From positions 4,310,001 through 4,374,000 of the forward strand of contig NZ_CP037922.1 of the NCBI RefSeq assembly GCF_004355185.1: DNA of 64,000 nucleotides. Direction: 5' to 3'. Below, piece by piece: positions 18,944-28,221 of the stretch; position 1 is the stretch's first letter; each line of letters begins with the position of its first letter. The notes below the pieces were generated by a model that saw nothing but the letters and a program-made list of their open reading frames with translations, was not told the DNA's origin and did not search any database. Position numbers and translations under genes: made by a program. This stretch comes from Hymenobacter radiodurans. Its GTDB lineage: Bacteria > Bacteroidota > Bacteroidia > Cytophagales > Hymenobacteraceae.

Positions 18944-19564
18944 ATGAAACATAGCCTTCTCTATTGCCTCGCCGCTGCCTCGCTGACCCTCTCCTTCTTC
19001 TACGAACGCACCCTCCCTACTGATACCAGTGCCGCTCCGGTTCCCATTTTAGCCGAAGCCTCCCTCTTCCCCTCCTGGACACCGGATATGCCGGTTCCGC
19101 CCGCCGACGATCATACCGCTGCTAGTTCACGCGATTCGCTGGCTTATAACTACTACGCCCAGACCCTCGGTCTGAAGCTTGATTTCGACGAGAATAAAGC
19201 GCTGCTGCGCACCGTCACCGACTGGCTCGGTACTCCTTATCGCTACGGCAGCAGTACCCGCCGCGGCACCGATTGCTCTGGCTTTGTGAGCCGCGTTTTT
19301 CAGGAAGTTTACGGCATTACCCTCCAACGCAGCTCGCGCTCCATGTTTCAGAGCGTAAAGCGCATCAGCAAGGCTGAGATGGAGGAAGGCGACTTGGTAT
19401 TCTTCCGTCGCGGCCCCGGCCAGCCTATTTATCATGTTGGTATCTATCTGAAAGATGGCAAGTTTGCCCATTCAGCTACCAGCGGCGGCGTCATGATAAG
19501 TTCCTTACGCCAAGCGTATTACAATCGCAACTTCTACGCGGCTGGTCGCGTTGAAACCAATTAA
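18944..19564 (+). CDS. Exported NlpC/P60 (C40) peptidoglycan hydrolase
   Basis: A 206-residue protein with an N-terminal signal (MKHSLLYCLAAASLTLSFF) and a C-terminal NlpC/P60 domain from about residue 90. The catalytic Cys is in GTDCSGFVSRVF, the His in YHVGIYLKDG, and a third polar residue in FAHSATSGGV. Family members cut peptide cross-links or stems of peptidoglycan in the periplasm. The start at 18944 gives a proper signal peptide. The order of domain motifs and length are normal for small cell-wall endopeptidases. Confidence 0.9.
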   Translation: MKHSLLYCLAAASLTLSFFYERTLPTDTSAAPVPILAEASLFPSWTPDMPVPPADDHTAASSRDSLAYNYYAQTLGLKLDFDENKALLRTVTDWLGTPYRYGSSTRRGTDCSGFVSRVFQEVYGITLQRSSRSMFQSVKRISKAEMEEGDLVFFRRGPGQPIYHVGIYLKDGKFAHSATSGGVMISSLRQAYYNRNFYAAGRVETN

Positions 19565-19591
19565 CTGGCCGCCAACCGCTTTCCCGACATC

Positions 19592-19622
19592 AAGCCCTGC
19601 TCTCCGGAACAGGGCTTTTTTT
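19592..19622 (+). terminator. Intrinsic terminator after the NlpC/P60 gene
   Basis: AAGCCCTG (19592-19599) pairs with CAGGGCTT (19610-19617), followed by a T tract. Short but typical. Confidence 0.75.
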
Positions 19623-19736
19623 GTAGCCTACAGGGGAGCCGCCGCGCCAAAACCATTTTGAACGGTTGCAGTATAGAACAGGCGAGCACCAGCCCAACGC
19701 GGGCTGGAAGCATTGTACTCACAACTTCGTTTTCTT

Positions 19737-20579
19737 ATGAATACTCCAAACCCCAAGGGCGAGAATATTGCCTCTTCTCCCCTCTTCAAAACCTTCCTTG
19801 GCAAGGCTGAAGAATACATAAAAAAGCCCCTCCGCATTAAGCAACTCCTGAATGATGCTTATCAGAAAGCCAGCGAGAAAAACGACTTAGGTACGCTGGC
19901 CCAAGAGGCTTGGGAAAGTTTACAGGTGCTGTTTCGGTTGGTGCGCACGTCCGTATCGGGCGAGTATACCGGCGTACCTACGCCTACTATCGTAGCGGCA
20001 GTAGCGGTGCTCATCTATTTCCTAAGCCCTATCGACCTGATTCCGGATTTTATTCCGGTTATTGGCTTGCTCGATGATGTGGCTCTACTGGCCTGGTTTA
20101 CCACCAAGTTAAAGGAAGAAATGGACCACTTCGTAGCCTGGGAGCACTCTCGGCCAACTGTGGTTAACACCAGCAGTGCAATGGCTACCACGAATGGTCC
20201 GGTAGACAGCCCTTCCGGCGCTGCCGTATCCTTAACCTCCACGGATGGCACCACGTCCGAATCGGGTCCGAAGCCGCAAAATGCCCCCCAGACGTCGCCC
20301 GACCACACATTAGATCGGGGCGTGGAAGCGCCGGAGTCGGCAAAGCGTATGGGAACGGTTGACTTGAATCATCCGGCGGCTGGCTCTGGCCCCGCACAGT
20401 CCCGCACCGATTCGGGTATCTCTTCGCCCGATAGCAGCAATCCTAATCCTAGCCTGGCGGGCCCGAATGATACCACGCCCAAAACAGGTGTGCAGCCCCA
20501 CGCCGACGACACCTATAACACCGACGGCAGCCGCACCCGCAACGATAGCTCCAATGATACGGGCGGAAACGTGCGCTAA
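19737..20579 (+). CDS. YkvA/DUF1232-family membrane protein with a long disordered tail
   Basis: A 280-residue protein. The DUF1232 core lies near residues 75-130, with the signature YFLSPIDLIPDFIPVIGLLDDVALLAWF, probably membrane-inserted. The N-terminal 70 residues are charged and helical. The last 120 residues are rich in Ser, Thr, Pro, Asp and Gly and look disordered. Many YkvA proteins are about 120 residues, so the tail is an unusual addition. The start MNTPNPKGEN at 19737 is preferred over an in-frame ATG 24 bases upstream. Function is not established. Confidence 0.8.
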   Translation: MNTPNPKGENIASSPLFKTFLGKAEEYIKKPLRIKQLLNDAYQKASEKNDLGTLAQEAWESLQVLFRLVRTSVSGEYTGVPTPTIVAAVAVLIYFLSPIDLIPDFIPVIGLLDDVALLAWFTTKLKEEMDHFVAWEHSRPTVVNTSSAMATTNGPVDSPSGAAVSLTSTDGTTSESGPKPQNAPQTSPDHTLDRGVEAPESAKRMGTVDLNHPAAGSGPAQSRTDSGISSPDSSNPNPSLAGPNDTTPKTGVQPHADDTYNTDGSRTRNDSSNDTGGNVR

Positions 20580-20586
20580 ACGCAGT

Positions 20587-20638
20587 ATCCAGACACAAAA
20601 AAGCCCCCAGAATTCTGGGGGCTTTTTTGTGTCTGGAT
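20587..20638. terminator. 52-bp perfect palindrome, bidirectional terminator
   Basis: Two 26-base arms (20587-20612 and 20613-20638) are perfectly complementary with no spacer. The centre is AGAATTCT and the arms include AAAAAAGCCCCC. It lies between the convergent YkvA and ACP-like genes. Confidence 0.9.
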
Positions 20639-20649
20639 GAACTCTTTAT

Positions 20650-20922
20650 CTATGCTACCTGCCGAACTTCGGGGGTGTGCGAGGCTACGTAGCTTACAAA
20701 ATCACCCACCGTGCTCAAAGGCACTTCATCTGGGATGGTGATTTTGAAGCTGCGCTCGAGTTCAAGAATAATGTCTACTACATCAACCGTGTCGAACCCA
20801 AGCTCGCGGCTCAGGTTGCTGCCGATACGCAGGCGCGTGGGCTTGATGGCTTTACGCTTGCTGATGATGCGCAGCACTTGCTGCTCGATGGTAGAAGGGA
20901 CAGAGGTAGAAGAGGAAATCAT
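20650..20922 (-). CDS. Acyl-carrier-protein-like protein lacking the attachment serine
   Basis: A 90-residue protein with the acyl carrier protein fold pattern: IEQQVLRIISKR as helix I, LGFDTVDVVDIILELERSF as helix II, and IPDEVPLSTVGDFVSYV as the end. In a normal ACP helix II begins with D-S-L, where Ser carries 4'-phosphopantetheine. Here that position is Thr (about residue 45, DTVD). Either Thr is modified unusually or the protein has a non-carrier role. It is not next to fatty acid synthesis genes. The strand and position suggest an independent unit upstream of a palindromic terminator. Confidence 0.85.
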   Translation of the reverse strand: MISSSTSVPSTIEQQVLRIISKRKAIKPTRLRIGSNLSRELGFDTVDVVDIILELERSFKITIPDEVPLSTVGDFVSYVASHTPEVRQVA

Positions 20923-21028
20923 AAAAGGGGAAGTATACAGAAAGAAGACTGTAGACCTGAGAAGTGAGATTTAGTTTACCAGGGCGGCTACTCTAACGTC
21001 TCACTTCTCAGTTCTCGTGTCTGAAAGT

Positions 21029-24000
21029 TTAAGCTTCAGCTAAAACAGGTGGGCGAGTGGCGCGGATTTCTTCCGCGTCGGCGGGGGGCGTTACTGGGGC
21101 ATCAGGATCGTTTCCGGTGATCTTGGCCCGGAGCCGTTCGTTGATCAAATACATAACAGGGACTACTACAAGGGTGATAATGGTTGCAAAGCTAAGACCG
21201 AAAATAATGGTCCAGGCTAGTGGTCCCCAGAACACCACTGACTCGCCTCCAATGAAGAAGTGTGGCTGGAAAGAGTTGAACATCTCATAGAAATCAATAT
21301 TCAAGCCAATTGCAAGTGGGATAAGTCCTAGAATAGCCGCAGTGGCCGTCAAGATCACCGGATTCAGACGCGTCCGACCTGCCAACACAATGGCTTCTCG
21401 TAGCGGCATGCCCTGAGAACGAAGCATATCCGTGAATTCAACGAGCAGAATACCGTTTTTCACTACGATACCCGCTAAGGCAATAATTCCTACGCCGGTC
21501 ATTACAATACTTACGTTCATGCCCGTAATAGCCAAGCCCAGCATTACCCCGATGATAGAGAAGATTACCTCCGTCAGGATGATGATCGGCTTGCTCACCG
21601 AGTTGAACTGCGTTACCAGAATAATGAAGATCAAGGCTAACGCACCTACCGCAGCTATGCCGAGGAAGTCGCTGGTCTCCTGCTGATCTTCCTGCGCACC
21701 ACCCATGCTAATAGTATAGCCAGAGGGCGTTGGGAAAGCTTTCAGCGCCGTTTCAATCTCACGAACCACATCGGGGCCAGTGAAGCCATTCAGTACGTTC
21801 GAGGAGATGGTGATAACCCGCTTCACGTCTTTGCGCTTGATACCACCATAGGTAGTACCGTACTCCACACCAGCAACCGAGGAAATCGGTACTTGACGAA
21901 TCTGGCCGGTCGCGTCACGGAAGGTCAGGGGCGAGTTCAAAATAGCGTTTACATCCTCGCGGTAAGGCTTAGCGTAGCGCACCTGAATCGGATAGTCGTC
22001 ATCGGCTGTTTTGAACTTGCTGGCTTCGTAGCCATAGATGGCTGTGCGAACTTCAACCCCAATCTGAGCAGTGCTAATGCCTTCGCGGTTAGCCCGCACC
22101 CGGTCGATGTTGACGGCAATTTCGGGGTTACGGTCTTCTAGGTTAGAGCGCAGATCTTCGATACCGCCAATGTTGAGCGAGTCGATGTAGCGTTCTACCT
22201 TTTTGGAAAGCGCAGCCAACTGCTGGTAGTCGTCGCCGGCTACTTCAATGGCAATAGGCTTACCAGTGGGCGGTCCGCTAGCTTCCTGGTCAACCGAAAT
22301 TTCGGCCCCCGGAATGCCTTTTACCACTTCCCGAATATCATCCATGTAGGTAGAGGTCTTGGGGCCAGTCCGCTCGCTTAGCTCCTTGAAAGCAACACCA
22401 ATTTTCGCCAAGTGCGACTGCGAAACGCCCGTAGCCGTAGCTTCGCCGGGGTCGCCGGCACCAATGGCTACGTTGGAAATGACCGATTCTACGTCGGGGT
22501 TATTTTTGCCAATAACGCCATAAATACGCTTCTCTAGCTCCCGTGCTACCGAATCGGTCACCGCTACGCGCGTGCCGACTGGCATTTTCAGGTACGTGTA
22601 AATGAAGTTTGGATCTCCTTTGGGGAAGAAGTCCACCTTAGGACCACGAGCAGCAACCGCAAAGAAGGAACCTACAAAGAGAACCAACATAGTTACCATC
22701 ACCAGAGCTGGATGACCAATAGCCCAGCTTACCAATCGCGCATAGCCGTTTTGGAAACGGGGCAACACTTTAGTCTGGAAACCAGCAATCATGTGCACAA
22801 ACACGAACTTGTTCAGGAAGCACAGAATGATGACGGTAATCGTCAGGTTGCCTACGAAGGGCGAGCCCGCTACATAGCCAATCATTGCTACAAGGAGCAG
22901 CAAGCCCATCGCAATGAGGAAGTTCTTCGTCAGCTTGGGCTTTTCGCCGCTGTGATGATCCTCACGCTCCATGAAGGACACAGCAAACACCGGGTTCATA
23001 ACGAAGGCCACAATGAGTGAAGCCATCAGCGTCAGGATGAGGGTAACAGGCAAGTAGAACATGAAGCTACCCACGATACCCGGCCAGAACATCAGCGGCA
23101 CGAAAGGAGCTACGGTGGTCAAAGTACCCGCTAATACAGGCACGAATACCTCACCAGCTGCGTACTTAGCAGCTTGCTTCGTGGTCAACTCCGGATGCTC
23201 ATGCAGCAAGCGGTGCGTGTTCTCGATAACCACGATAGCATCATCCACCACAATACCCAACGCGAGCAGGAAGGCGAACAGCACAATCATGTTCAGCGTG
23301 AAGTCGAAGGTAGGCAGCAAGATGAAGGCCAGGAACATGGAAAGCGGTACCGACAGACCTACGAACAAGGCGTTGGTAGTGCCCATGAAGAACATCAGAA
23401 TCACTGTTACCAGCAGGAAGCCGATAATGATGGTGTTGATCAGGTCGTGCAGGGTTACGCGGGTGTCGTTAGAGGTATCACCCGTGATAGTGATTTCCAA
23501 CTCCTTGGGCAAGGAACTCTTCGAGTCTTCAATGATCTGCTTGATCTTGTCAGACGCGTTGATCAGGTTTTCACCCTGGCGTTTTACCACGTTCAGCGTA
23601 ACCGAAGGCTTACCGTCGAGGCGGGCGTAGCTTTCGCGGTCTTTAAAGGCATCTTCCACCGTAGCAATATCGCCGAGGCGCACGGCCGAGCCATTTAGGT
23701 TCTTGATCTGAATGTCGGCAATGTCGGACGCGCGAGCATATTGGCCAGCCACGCGCACGGCGCGCTTCTGGTTACCAACGTCGATGGAACCACCTGAAAC
23801 GGTGATGTTTTCGCTGGCAATGGCACGCTCAATATCGGAGAAGCCTAGGCGCGAAGCCCGCAGCTTGTTAAGATCAACGTCTACGTTTACCTGTTGCTCC
23901 AAGGCACCCACAATATCAACCCGCGTGATTTCGGGTAGTGCCTCAATCTTATCCTGGAAGTCATCAGCGAACTTCTTCAACTGAATCACCGACAGGTTAC

Positions 24001-24457
24001 CCGCCAAGTTGACGTTCATAATCGGCAACTCCGACAAGTTCACTTCCTGCACCGTGGGCGGCGTAGGCAAGTCGTTGGGCAGCTCGGAAGAAGCCTTGTC
24101 GACGGCGTCCTTGATGAGCTGCTTGGCATACTGCACATCTACATCGGAGCTAAACTCGACGTCTACGATGGCGTAGTCTTGGTTAGAAGTAGAGTTGATC
24201 TTCTTCACCCCGTTCACCGACTTGATTTCCTTCTCGAGCTGGCGCGTTACCAAGTTCTCGATGTCGGTGGGTGAGGTACCTGGGTAAATCGTGGCCACGA
24301 TAATGCGCGGAATCACGATATCAGGAAAGTTTTCCTTGCCCAGCCGGATGTAGGTGAAGATACCCGCTACGCAGAGTAGCAGAGTAATAATATAAACGCT
24401 GGTCTTATTATCAATAGACCAACTGGTTGGCTTAAATTCTTTTTCGACGTCCTGCAT
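21029..24457 (-). CDS. RND efflux pump inner-membrane transporter
   Basis: A 1142-residue RND permease of the AcrB/HAE-1 type, the proton-driven pump of a tripartite efflux system. It shows the N-terminal transmembrane segment (SVYIITLLLCVAGIFTYI), the two large periplasmic loops, and the repeated hydrophobic blocks. The paired acidic residues of TM4 are in GIVVDDAIVVIEN near residue 400. An extra hydrophobic stretch around 515-570 makes it longer than a typical 1030-residue member. It is the last gene of a tetR-tolC-adaptor-permease operon, with only 73 bases from the adaptor. The exported substrates cannot be inferred. Confidence 0.93.
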   Translation of the reverse strand: MQDVEKEFKPTSWSIDNKTSVYIITLLLCVAGIFTYIRLGKENFPDIVIPRIIVATIYPGTSPTDIENLVTRQLEKEIKSVNGVKKINSTSNQDYAIVDVEFSSDVDVQYAKQLIKDAVDKASSELPNDLPTPPTVQEVNLSELPIMNVNLAGNLSVIQLKKFADDFQDKIEALPEITRVDIVGALEQQVNVDVDLNKLRASRLGFSDIERAIASENITVSGGSIDVGNQKRAVRVAGQYARASDIADIQIKNLNGSAVRLGDIATVEDAFKDRESYARLDGKPSVTLNVVKRQGENLINASDKIKQIIEDSKSSLPKELEITITGDTSNDTRVTLHDLINTIIIGFLLVTVILMFFMGTTNALFVGLSVPLSMFLAFILLPTFDFTLNMIVLFAFLLALGIVVDDAIVVIENTHRLLHEHPELTTKQAAKYAAGEVFVPVLAGTLTTVAPFVPLMFWPGIVGSFMFYLPVTLILTLMASLIVAFVMNPVFAVSFMEREDHHSGEKPKLTKNFLIAMGLLLLVAMIGYVAGSPFVGNLTITVIILCFLNKFVFVHMIAGFQTKVLPRFQNGYARLVSWAIGHPALVMVTMLVLFVGSFFAVAARGPKVDFFPKGDPNFIYTYLKMPVGTRVAVTDSVARELEKRIYGVIGKNNPDVESVISNVAIGAGDPGEATATGVSQSHLAKIGVAFKELSERTGPKTSTYMDDIREVVKGIPGAEISVDQEASGPPTGKPIAIEVAGDDYQQLAALSKKVERYIDSLNIGGIEDLRSNLEDRNPEIAVNIDRVRANREGISTAQIGVEVRTAIYGYEASKFKTADDDYPIQVRYAKPYREDVNAILNSPLTFRDATGQIRQVPISSVAGVEYGTTYGGIKRKDVKRVITISSNVLNGFTGPDVVREIETALKAFPTPSGYTISMGGAQEDQQETSDFLGIAAVGALALIFIILVTQFNSVSKPIIILTEVIFSIIGVMLGLAITGMNVSIVMTGVGIIALAGIVVKNGILLVEFTDMLRSQGMPLREAIVLAGRTRLNPVILTATAAILGLIPLAIGLNIDFYEMFNSFQPHFFIGGESVVFWGPLAWTIIFGLSFATIITLVVVPVMYLINERLRAKITGNDPDAPVTPPADAEEIRATRPPVLAEA

Positions 24458-24530
24458 GGTATAATCGTTTGTGCGGATATGGACGAACTACCTCTTCTCA
24501 GGGGAAAAGGGGGAACGATGGTTATCGTCT

Positions 24531-25688
24531 TTACAGACTAACAACCTGTCCTTCATTAATATTCTGATAGCCAGCGGAAATAACTTTGTCATCAGCCGCC
24601 AATCCTTTCGTTACTTCTACCTCGCCGTTGTAAGTGGCACCGGTCTGGATGACGCGCTTGCGGGCTACGGCCTGATTGCCTTTCTGCTCCACCACGTATA
24701 CATAGCTATTCTGTTCGTCGCGCTGCACCAGGTCTACGGGTACTACCGTAGCGTTCTGGCGGGTGTAGTTCTCGATACGAACGGTGGCTACCATATTGGG
24801 GCGCAACTGTATGTTCGTCTTACTGTTGAGGCGAAGCTCAACCGTGAACGTGCGGCTGGTCGGGTTGATGGAGCTGCTCACCACGCGCACGGTAGCCGGG
24901 AACTCTTGGTTGCCCATATCCGGAATCGTGACGATGGCTTTGTCGCCGGCTTTAATACCGCCCGAGTAGCTTTCGGATACGTCGGCCAAAATTTTGCCCC
25001 CCGTACCGCTTACCAAGCGCACGATGGGTGTACCCGGCGCTACCACCTCACCCAGCTTCGGCAATACCTCATCAGCAGTGCCGGCGAATGGAGCCGTTAC
25101 GTTGAACAGCTCACGCTGACGACCGAGTGTGCTCAGGTTGCGTTGCAGAGCGTCGTAGTTGTTTTTGGCTTGCAGAAACTGGATTTCAGTACCAATCTGC
25201 TGATCCCACAGACGCTTTTGCTTTTCATATACTACCCGAGCCAGATCTAAGCGAGTGCGCAGTTCGGCAATATTGGACTCGAGCACGCCCGCGTCAATAG
25301 TAGCGAGCACCTGCCCCTTGCGGACCCGGTCGCCACGCTGCACGCGCAGGCTGGTAAGCGAGCCACCCGAACGGGCCGACACAGTGGCATTCTGATCGAA
25401 GTCGACGCGACCTTGTACTTCTAAGTAGCTGCGAAAATCAGCGGGCTTTACGTTTAGTACTGATACAGGCACTGCCGTAGCAGCGGCACCTGTGGCAGTA
25501 GCACCAGAAGCACCGGCCGCAGGCACTGCCTTAGCTTCAAGGGCGGCAATCTTAGCCTGATTTTCGGCCTGCTCTTTTTTCAGCGCGGCCAACTCAGCCT
25601 GCGGGTCCTTCTGCCCGCAGGCAGCTAGCAGCGTTAGGGCAAGAATGGCGGGAGTGATGCTGTATTTCATGGAGGAGAAGCGGTTCAC
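24531..25688 (-). CDS. RND periplasmic adaptor (membrane fusion) lipoprotein
   Basis: A 385-residue HlyD/AcrA-like adaptor that links the pump to the TolC-type channel. It starts with a lipoprotein signal whose lipobox is [10 protein letters not shown], with Cys near residue 24. A short coiled coil follows ([23 protein letters not shown]). The lipoyl halves are seen as [25 protein letters not shown] and [23 protein letters not shown], and the beta-barrel and membrane-proximal domains follow. It sits between the TolC and permease genes of one operon. Confidence 0.92.
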   Translation of the reverse strand: MNRFSSMKYSITPAILALTLLAACGQKDPQAELAALKKEQAENQAKIAALEAKAVPAAGASGATATGAAATAVPVSVLNVKPADFRSYLEVQGRVDFDQNATVSARSGGSLTSLRVQRGDRVRKGQVLATIDAGVLESNIAELRTRLDLARVVYEKQKRLWDQQIGTEIQFLQAKNNYDALQRNLSTLGRQRELFNVTAPFAGTADEVLPKLGEVVAPGTPIVRLVSGTGGKILADVSESYSGGIKAGDKAIVTIPDMGNQEFPATVRVVSSSINPTSRTFTVELRLNSKTNIQLRPNMVATVRIENYTRQNATVVPVDLVQRDEQNSYVYVVEQKGNQAVARKRVIQTGATYNGEVEVTKGLAADDKVISAGYQNINEGQVVSL

Positions 25689-25721
25689 TAACTAACTGAA
25701 AGGATGAAAAAGGTGCGACTG

Positions 25722-25763
25722 GGGGGCATTTTTTGCGCATTAGTGGAGCAAAAAGCCCCCAGC
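25722..25763 (-). promoter_or_regulatory. Imperfect hairpin between tolC and the adaptor gene
   Basis: In the 86-base gap between tolC and adaptor, CTGGGGGGC with a T-rich tract faces AAAAAGCCCCCAG. The arms have six G and five C. It resembles the window's terminators, so partial termination or RNA processing could lower expression of the downstream genes. Confidence 0.5.
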
Positions 25764-25774
25764 CACCGCTATGT

Positions 25775-27328
25775 TTATTTATTGCTCTGATACAGTGTGC
25801 CAGCGGCCTTATCGAAATCGACCTTGGCTACCAGCGCGTCGTAGAGCGAAGTGTAGTAATTGGTTTGGGCCTGGCGCAAATCAGTTTCAGCCGTAATTAC
25901 TTCCAGGTTAGAGCCTACGCCCTCCTGAAACTTGATTTTGGCTACCCGTGCTACTTCTGTGGCTAGCTCAAGGTTTGCCTTCTGGTTTGCCAACACGTCG
26001 AGCGTGTTTTGCAGGCTGGTTTCGCTCTGGCGACGCTCCAAGTCAATGCCTTGCTGCAGCGTAGTGAATCCTTTTTGCACTTGCTCCAGCGCGAGCTTGC
26101 CTTGCTGAATAGAGGCGCGCTTGCGGAAGCCATCGAACACGGGAATCTGCAAAGACAAGCCGTAGTTGCCAAAGCCAAACCAGTTCTGATTCAGGACTTG
26201 CCGCCCACTGGGCGTGGTAGTTCTGGAGTTAGGTCCGCGGAAATCCAGCAGCCCACCCAAGCGTGGATCAGAACCAATGAAACCGTAGTTAGCGGTGAGG
26301 TTGAGCGAAGGCAGATAGCCCGCCCGGCGGTTGCGCACATCAAGCGCGGCCAAGTCGCGCTGGGATTCCAGCACCTGATACTCGATGCGGCGGCTATAGT
26401 CGAACTCGTTGCCGGCACTTTGTAGGCGGTTACGCTCAGCTTCCACCACGGCCGCGTCGAGGCGGTCAGTAAGGTTCACCACTTGGCGCTGGTCGAGGCC
26501 CATTTGAAACTTAAGCAAGGCTACGCTTAGATCAATCAGGCGGGTAGCGTTCTGCTGCTCAATGCGCAGATTATTGAGTTGAACCTGCAAGCGCTGCACG
26601 TCTAGCTTTTCAACAAAGCCTTCCTTAAACGTCTGTTCCGTTTGGTAGAGCAGGGTATCGAGGCGCTGCACGTTGCGAGCGAGCAGTTGGAGTCGCTCAC
26701 CAGCTACCAAGGTGCTGTAGTAGGCTTTTGATACCTGCTCCACCACCTCAACTTCCGTCTGCTGGGTTTGACGCACCGACAGCTTTTCGTATACTTTGGC
26801 TGCTTTCAGCCCCAGAAAAACGGAGGCGTTGAAGAGCGGCTGCGTGAGCTGCGCGGAGGCGTTGCCCTGGTAGCGCAAGCCAAACGCAAGCGGTTGAGGA
26901 CCAGCAGATTCTACTTGTGTATAAGCAGGTTCCAACACCACGCTCTGACCGCTTTGCACGTTGCGCAGCTGATCAGGCGTGAGGGTAGTCCCATTGAGAG
27001 TGCCAGCCCCGCCAGCAAAGGCGCCAAAATCAACGAGTTGGCGCTGAAGCTTGAAGTTATCCGTCACGCCGCCCCCAATGTTGATTTGAGGCAAGCCGCT
27101 GGCCGTTACTTCATTCACCCGAGCCGAGGCAATCTGCTCATTGAGGCGCTGAGATTGGAGTGTCGACTTGTTTTGCAAGGCGTAGTCAATGGCCTGCTGT
27201 AAGCTCAGCGCCATGGGCGCGCTAGCAGCCGGCGACTGGCCCGTAGCAGGCGTTTGGGCGAGTAGTTGGTGCAGCCCCAGAAAGCTCAGCACCAAAGCGA
27301 GCATTAGAAGGCGAAGCGAGTTTTTCAT
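25775..27328 (-). CDS. TolC-family outer-membrane efflux protein
   Basis: A 517-residue outer-membrane channel of the TolC family with a signal peptide (LRLLMLALVLSFLGLHQLLAQ). The two repeated long-helix halves are visible, with SLQQAIDYALQNKSTLQSQRLN near residue 45 and QGKLALEQVQKGFTTLQQGI in the second half. The second part of the family pattern is EGVGSNLEVITAETDLRQAQTNYY. It precedes adaptor and permease in the same operon and is likely their exit duct. Confidence 0.92.
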   Translation of the reverse strand: MKNSLRLLMLALVLSFLGLHQLLAQTPATGQSPAASAPMALSLQQAIDYALQNKSTLQSQRLNEQIASARVNEVTASGLPQINIGGGVTDNFKLQRQLVDFGAFAGGAGTLNGTTLTPDQLRNVQSGQSVVLEPAYTQVESAGPQPLAFGLRYQGNASAQLTQPLFNASVFLGLKAAKVYEKLSVRQTQQTEVEVVEQVSKAYYSTLVAGERLQLLARNVQRLDTLLYQTEQTFKEGFVEKLDVQRLQVQLNNLRIEQQNATRLIDLSVALLKFQMGLDQRQVVNLTDRLDAAVVEAERNRLQSAGNEFDYSRRIEYQVLESQRDLAALDVRNRRAGYLPSLNLTANYGFIGSDPRLGGLLDFRGPNSRTTTPSGRQVLNQNWFGFGNYGLSLQIPVFDGFRKRASIQQGKLALEQVQKGFTTLQQGIDLERRQSETSLQNTLDVLANQKANLELATEVARVAKIKFQEGVGSNLEVITAETDLRQAQTNYYTSLYDALVAKVDFDKAAGTLYQSNK

Positions 27329-27361
27329 AATAAGCAGGAAGCAGTAAGCGAATCGTTGTTC

Positions 27362-27976
27362 TTATTCTTGTTCCGTCACCTGACGGTATTCATTAATTAG
27401 CTTATGACCTCGGAGGGTGGCCGCCCCAATCATAAAGTGCTCGAGGCAAATGCTTTGTACCCGGCTTGGGTCAAACTGGCGGGGTGGGTAGAGGTCGGCG
27501 TTGAAGGCTAGTTCAATTTGCGCCAACCGAAGGCGGGAAATCACTTCTATATCGAGGTCGGCGCGGTAGAGGCCCTCAGTGATACCACGGCGCAGGTTAT
27601 CGGTAATCATCTCGAGGATAAACTGGTTTTTGTGGTCGACCCACACTTGCCAGGCTTGCGGATGATATTTCTGGAGGTCGTAGAAGATGCTGGGATGAAT
27701 GTTGGTCATGAGGTGCTTGCTCCACTCCATCATCTGAAACAACTCTTCCAGCGCATTGTCTGCCGTAGCTGCCATGCCGGCGCAGTCAGCTTCTTCGTGC
27801 GCCAGAAAATGAACCATCACGGCATGCACGATCTGATCTTTGTTCTCAAACCATTTGTACAACGTCTTTTTCGACATGGCCAAGTGCGTGGCAATGTCAT
27901 CCATCGATACACTCTTGATGCCGTTGCGCATGAATAGCGCTTTAGCTGATTGTAAGATGCGGTCTTTGATTTCCAT
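27362..27976 (-). CDS. TetR/AcrR-family repressor of the efflux operon
   Basis: A 204-residue TetR-family regulator. The N-terminal helix-turn-helix is IKSVSMDDIATHLAMSKKTLYKWFENKDQIV, and the C-terminal ligand-binding part is helical and variable. It is the first gene of the efflux operon, 33 bases ahead of tolC. A perfect inverted repeat lies just upstream, next to its -7 box. From the family and this arrangement, I infer autorepression relieved by a ligand exported by the pump. Confidence 0.92.
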   Translation of the reverse strand: MEIKDRILQSAKALFMRNGIKSVSMDDIATHLAMSKKTLYKWFENKDQIVHAVMVHFLAHEEADCAGMAATADNALEELFQMMEWSKHLMTNIHPSIFYDLQKYHPQAWQVWVDHKNQFILEMITDNLRRGITEGLYRADLDIEVISRLRLAQIELAFNADLYPPRQFDPSRVQSICLEHFMIGAATLRGHKLINEYRQVTEQE

Positions 27977-27986
27977 AATTCCGGTA

Positions 27987-27994
27987 CAAAGATA
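27987..27994 (-). promoter_or_regulatory. Candidate -7 box of the tetR-efflux operon
   Basis: The minus strand reads TATCTTTG, an exact match to TAnnTTTG, 11 bases before the ATG of tetR. The inverted repeat at 27999-28026 covers the region just upstream. Confidence 0.6.
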
Positions 27995-27998
27995 CGTA

Positions 27999-28026
27999 GG
28001 AAACTTTCAATGAATCCAAAGTTTCC
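27999..28026. promoter_or_regulatory. TetR-type operator, perfect 9-bp inverted repeat
   Basis: GGAAACTTT (27999-28007) and AAAGTTTCC (28018-28026) are perfect complements with a 10-base spacer, next to the -7 box of tetR. Size, symmetry and place are those of TetR-family operators that autorepress. Confidence 0.7.
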
Positions 28027-28077
28027 ATTAATTTTTCGAAATCTTTTGTCCGGCTATTTAGTAGCTAGGCAGACGCT

Positions 28078-28140
28078 GGGGGGCAAATCTTACTTTACAC
28101 TTCGCCAACTTTATTTTTCGGGGCGCCAAATTTGCCCCCC
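28078..28140. repeat. Inverted pair of the dispersed motif upstream of ispF
   Basis: GGGGGGCAAAT (28078-28088) and ATTTGCCCCCC (28130-28140) are perfect 11-base complements with a 41-base spacer. If transcribed, they could fold into a hairpin in the ispF leader. They could also be two independent copies of the dispersed motif. Confidence 0.55.
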
Positions 28141-28221
28141 ACGCCCTCTTTTGAGGCTCCCTTTTTACTTTACCGTACCTTAGGCTCGTCATTCATTTCT
28201 CCGCTCCTATTTACTGCCTCC

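Noticed and set aside
22712..23698. Plus-strand readings of 100-190 codons over the RND permease
   Set aside because: Antisense to a confident gene; very high Gln/His/Glu content is typical of antisense frames.
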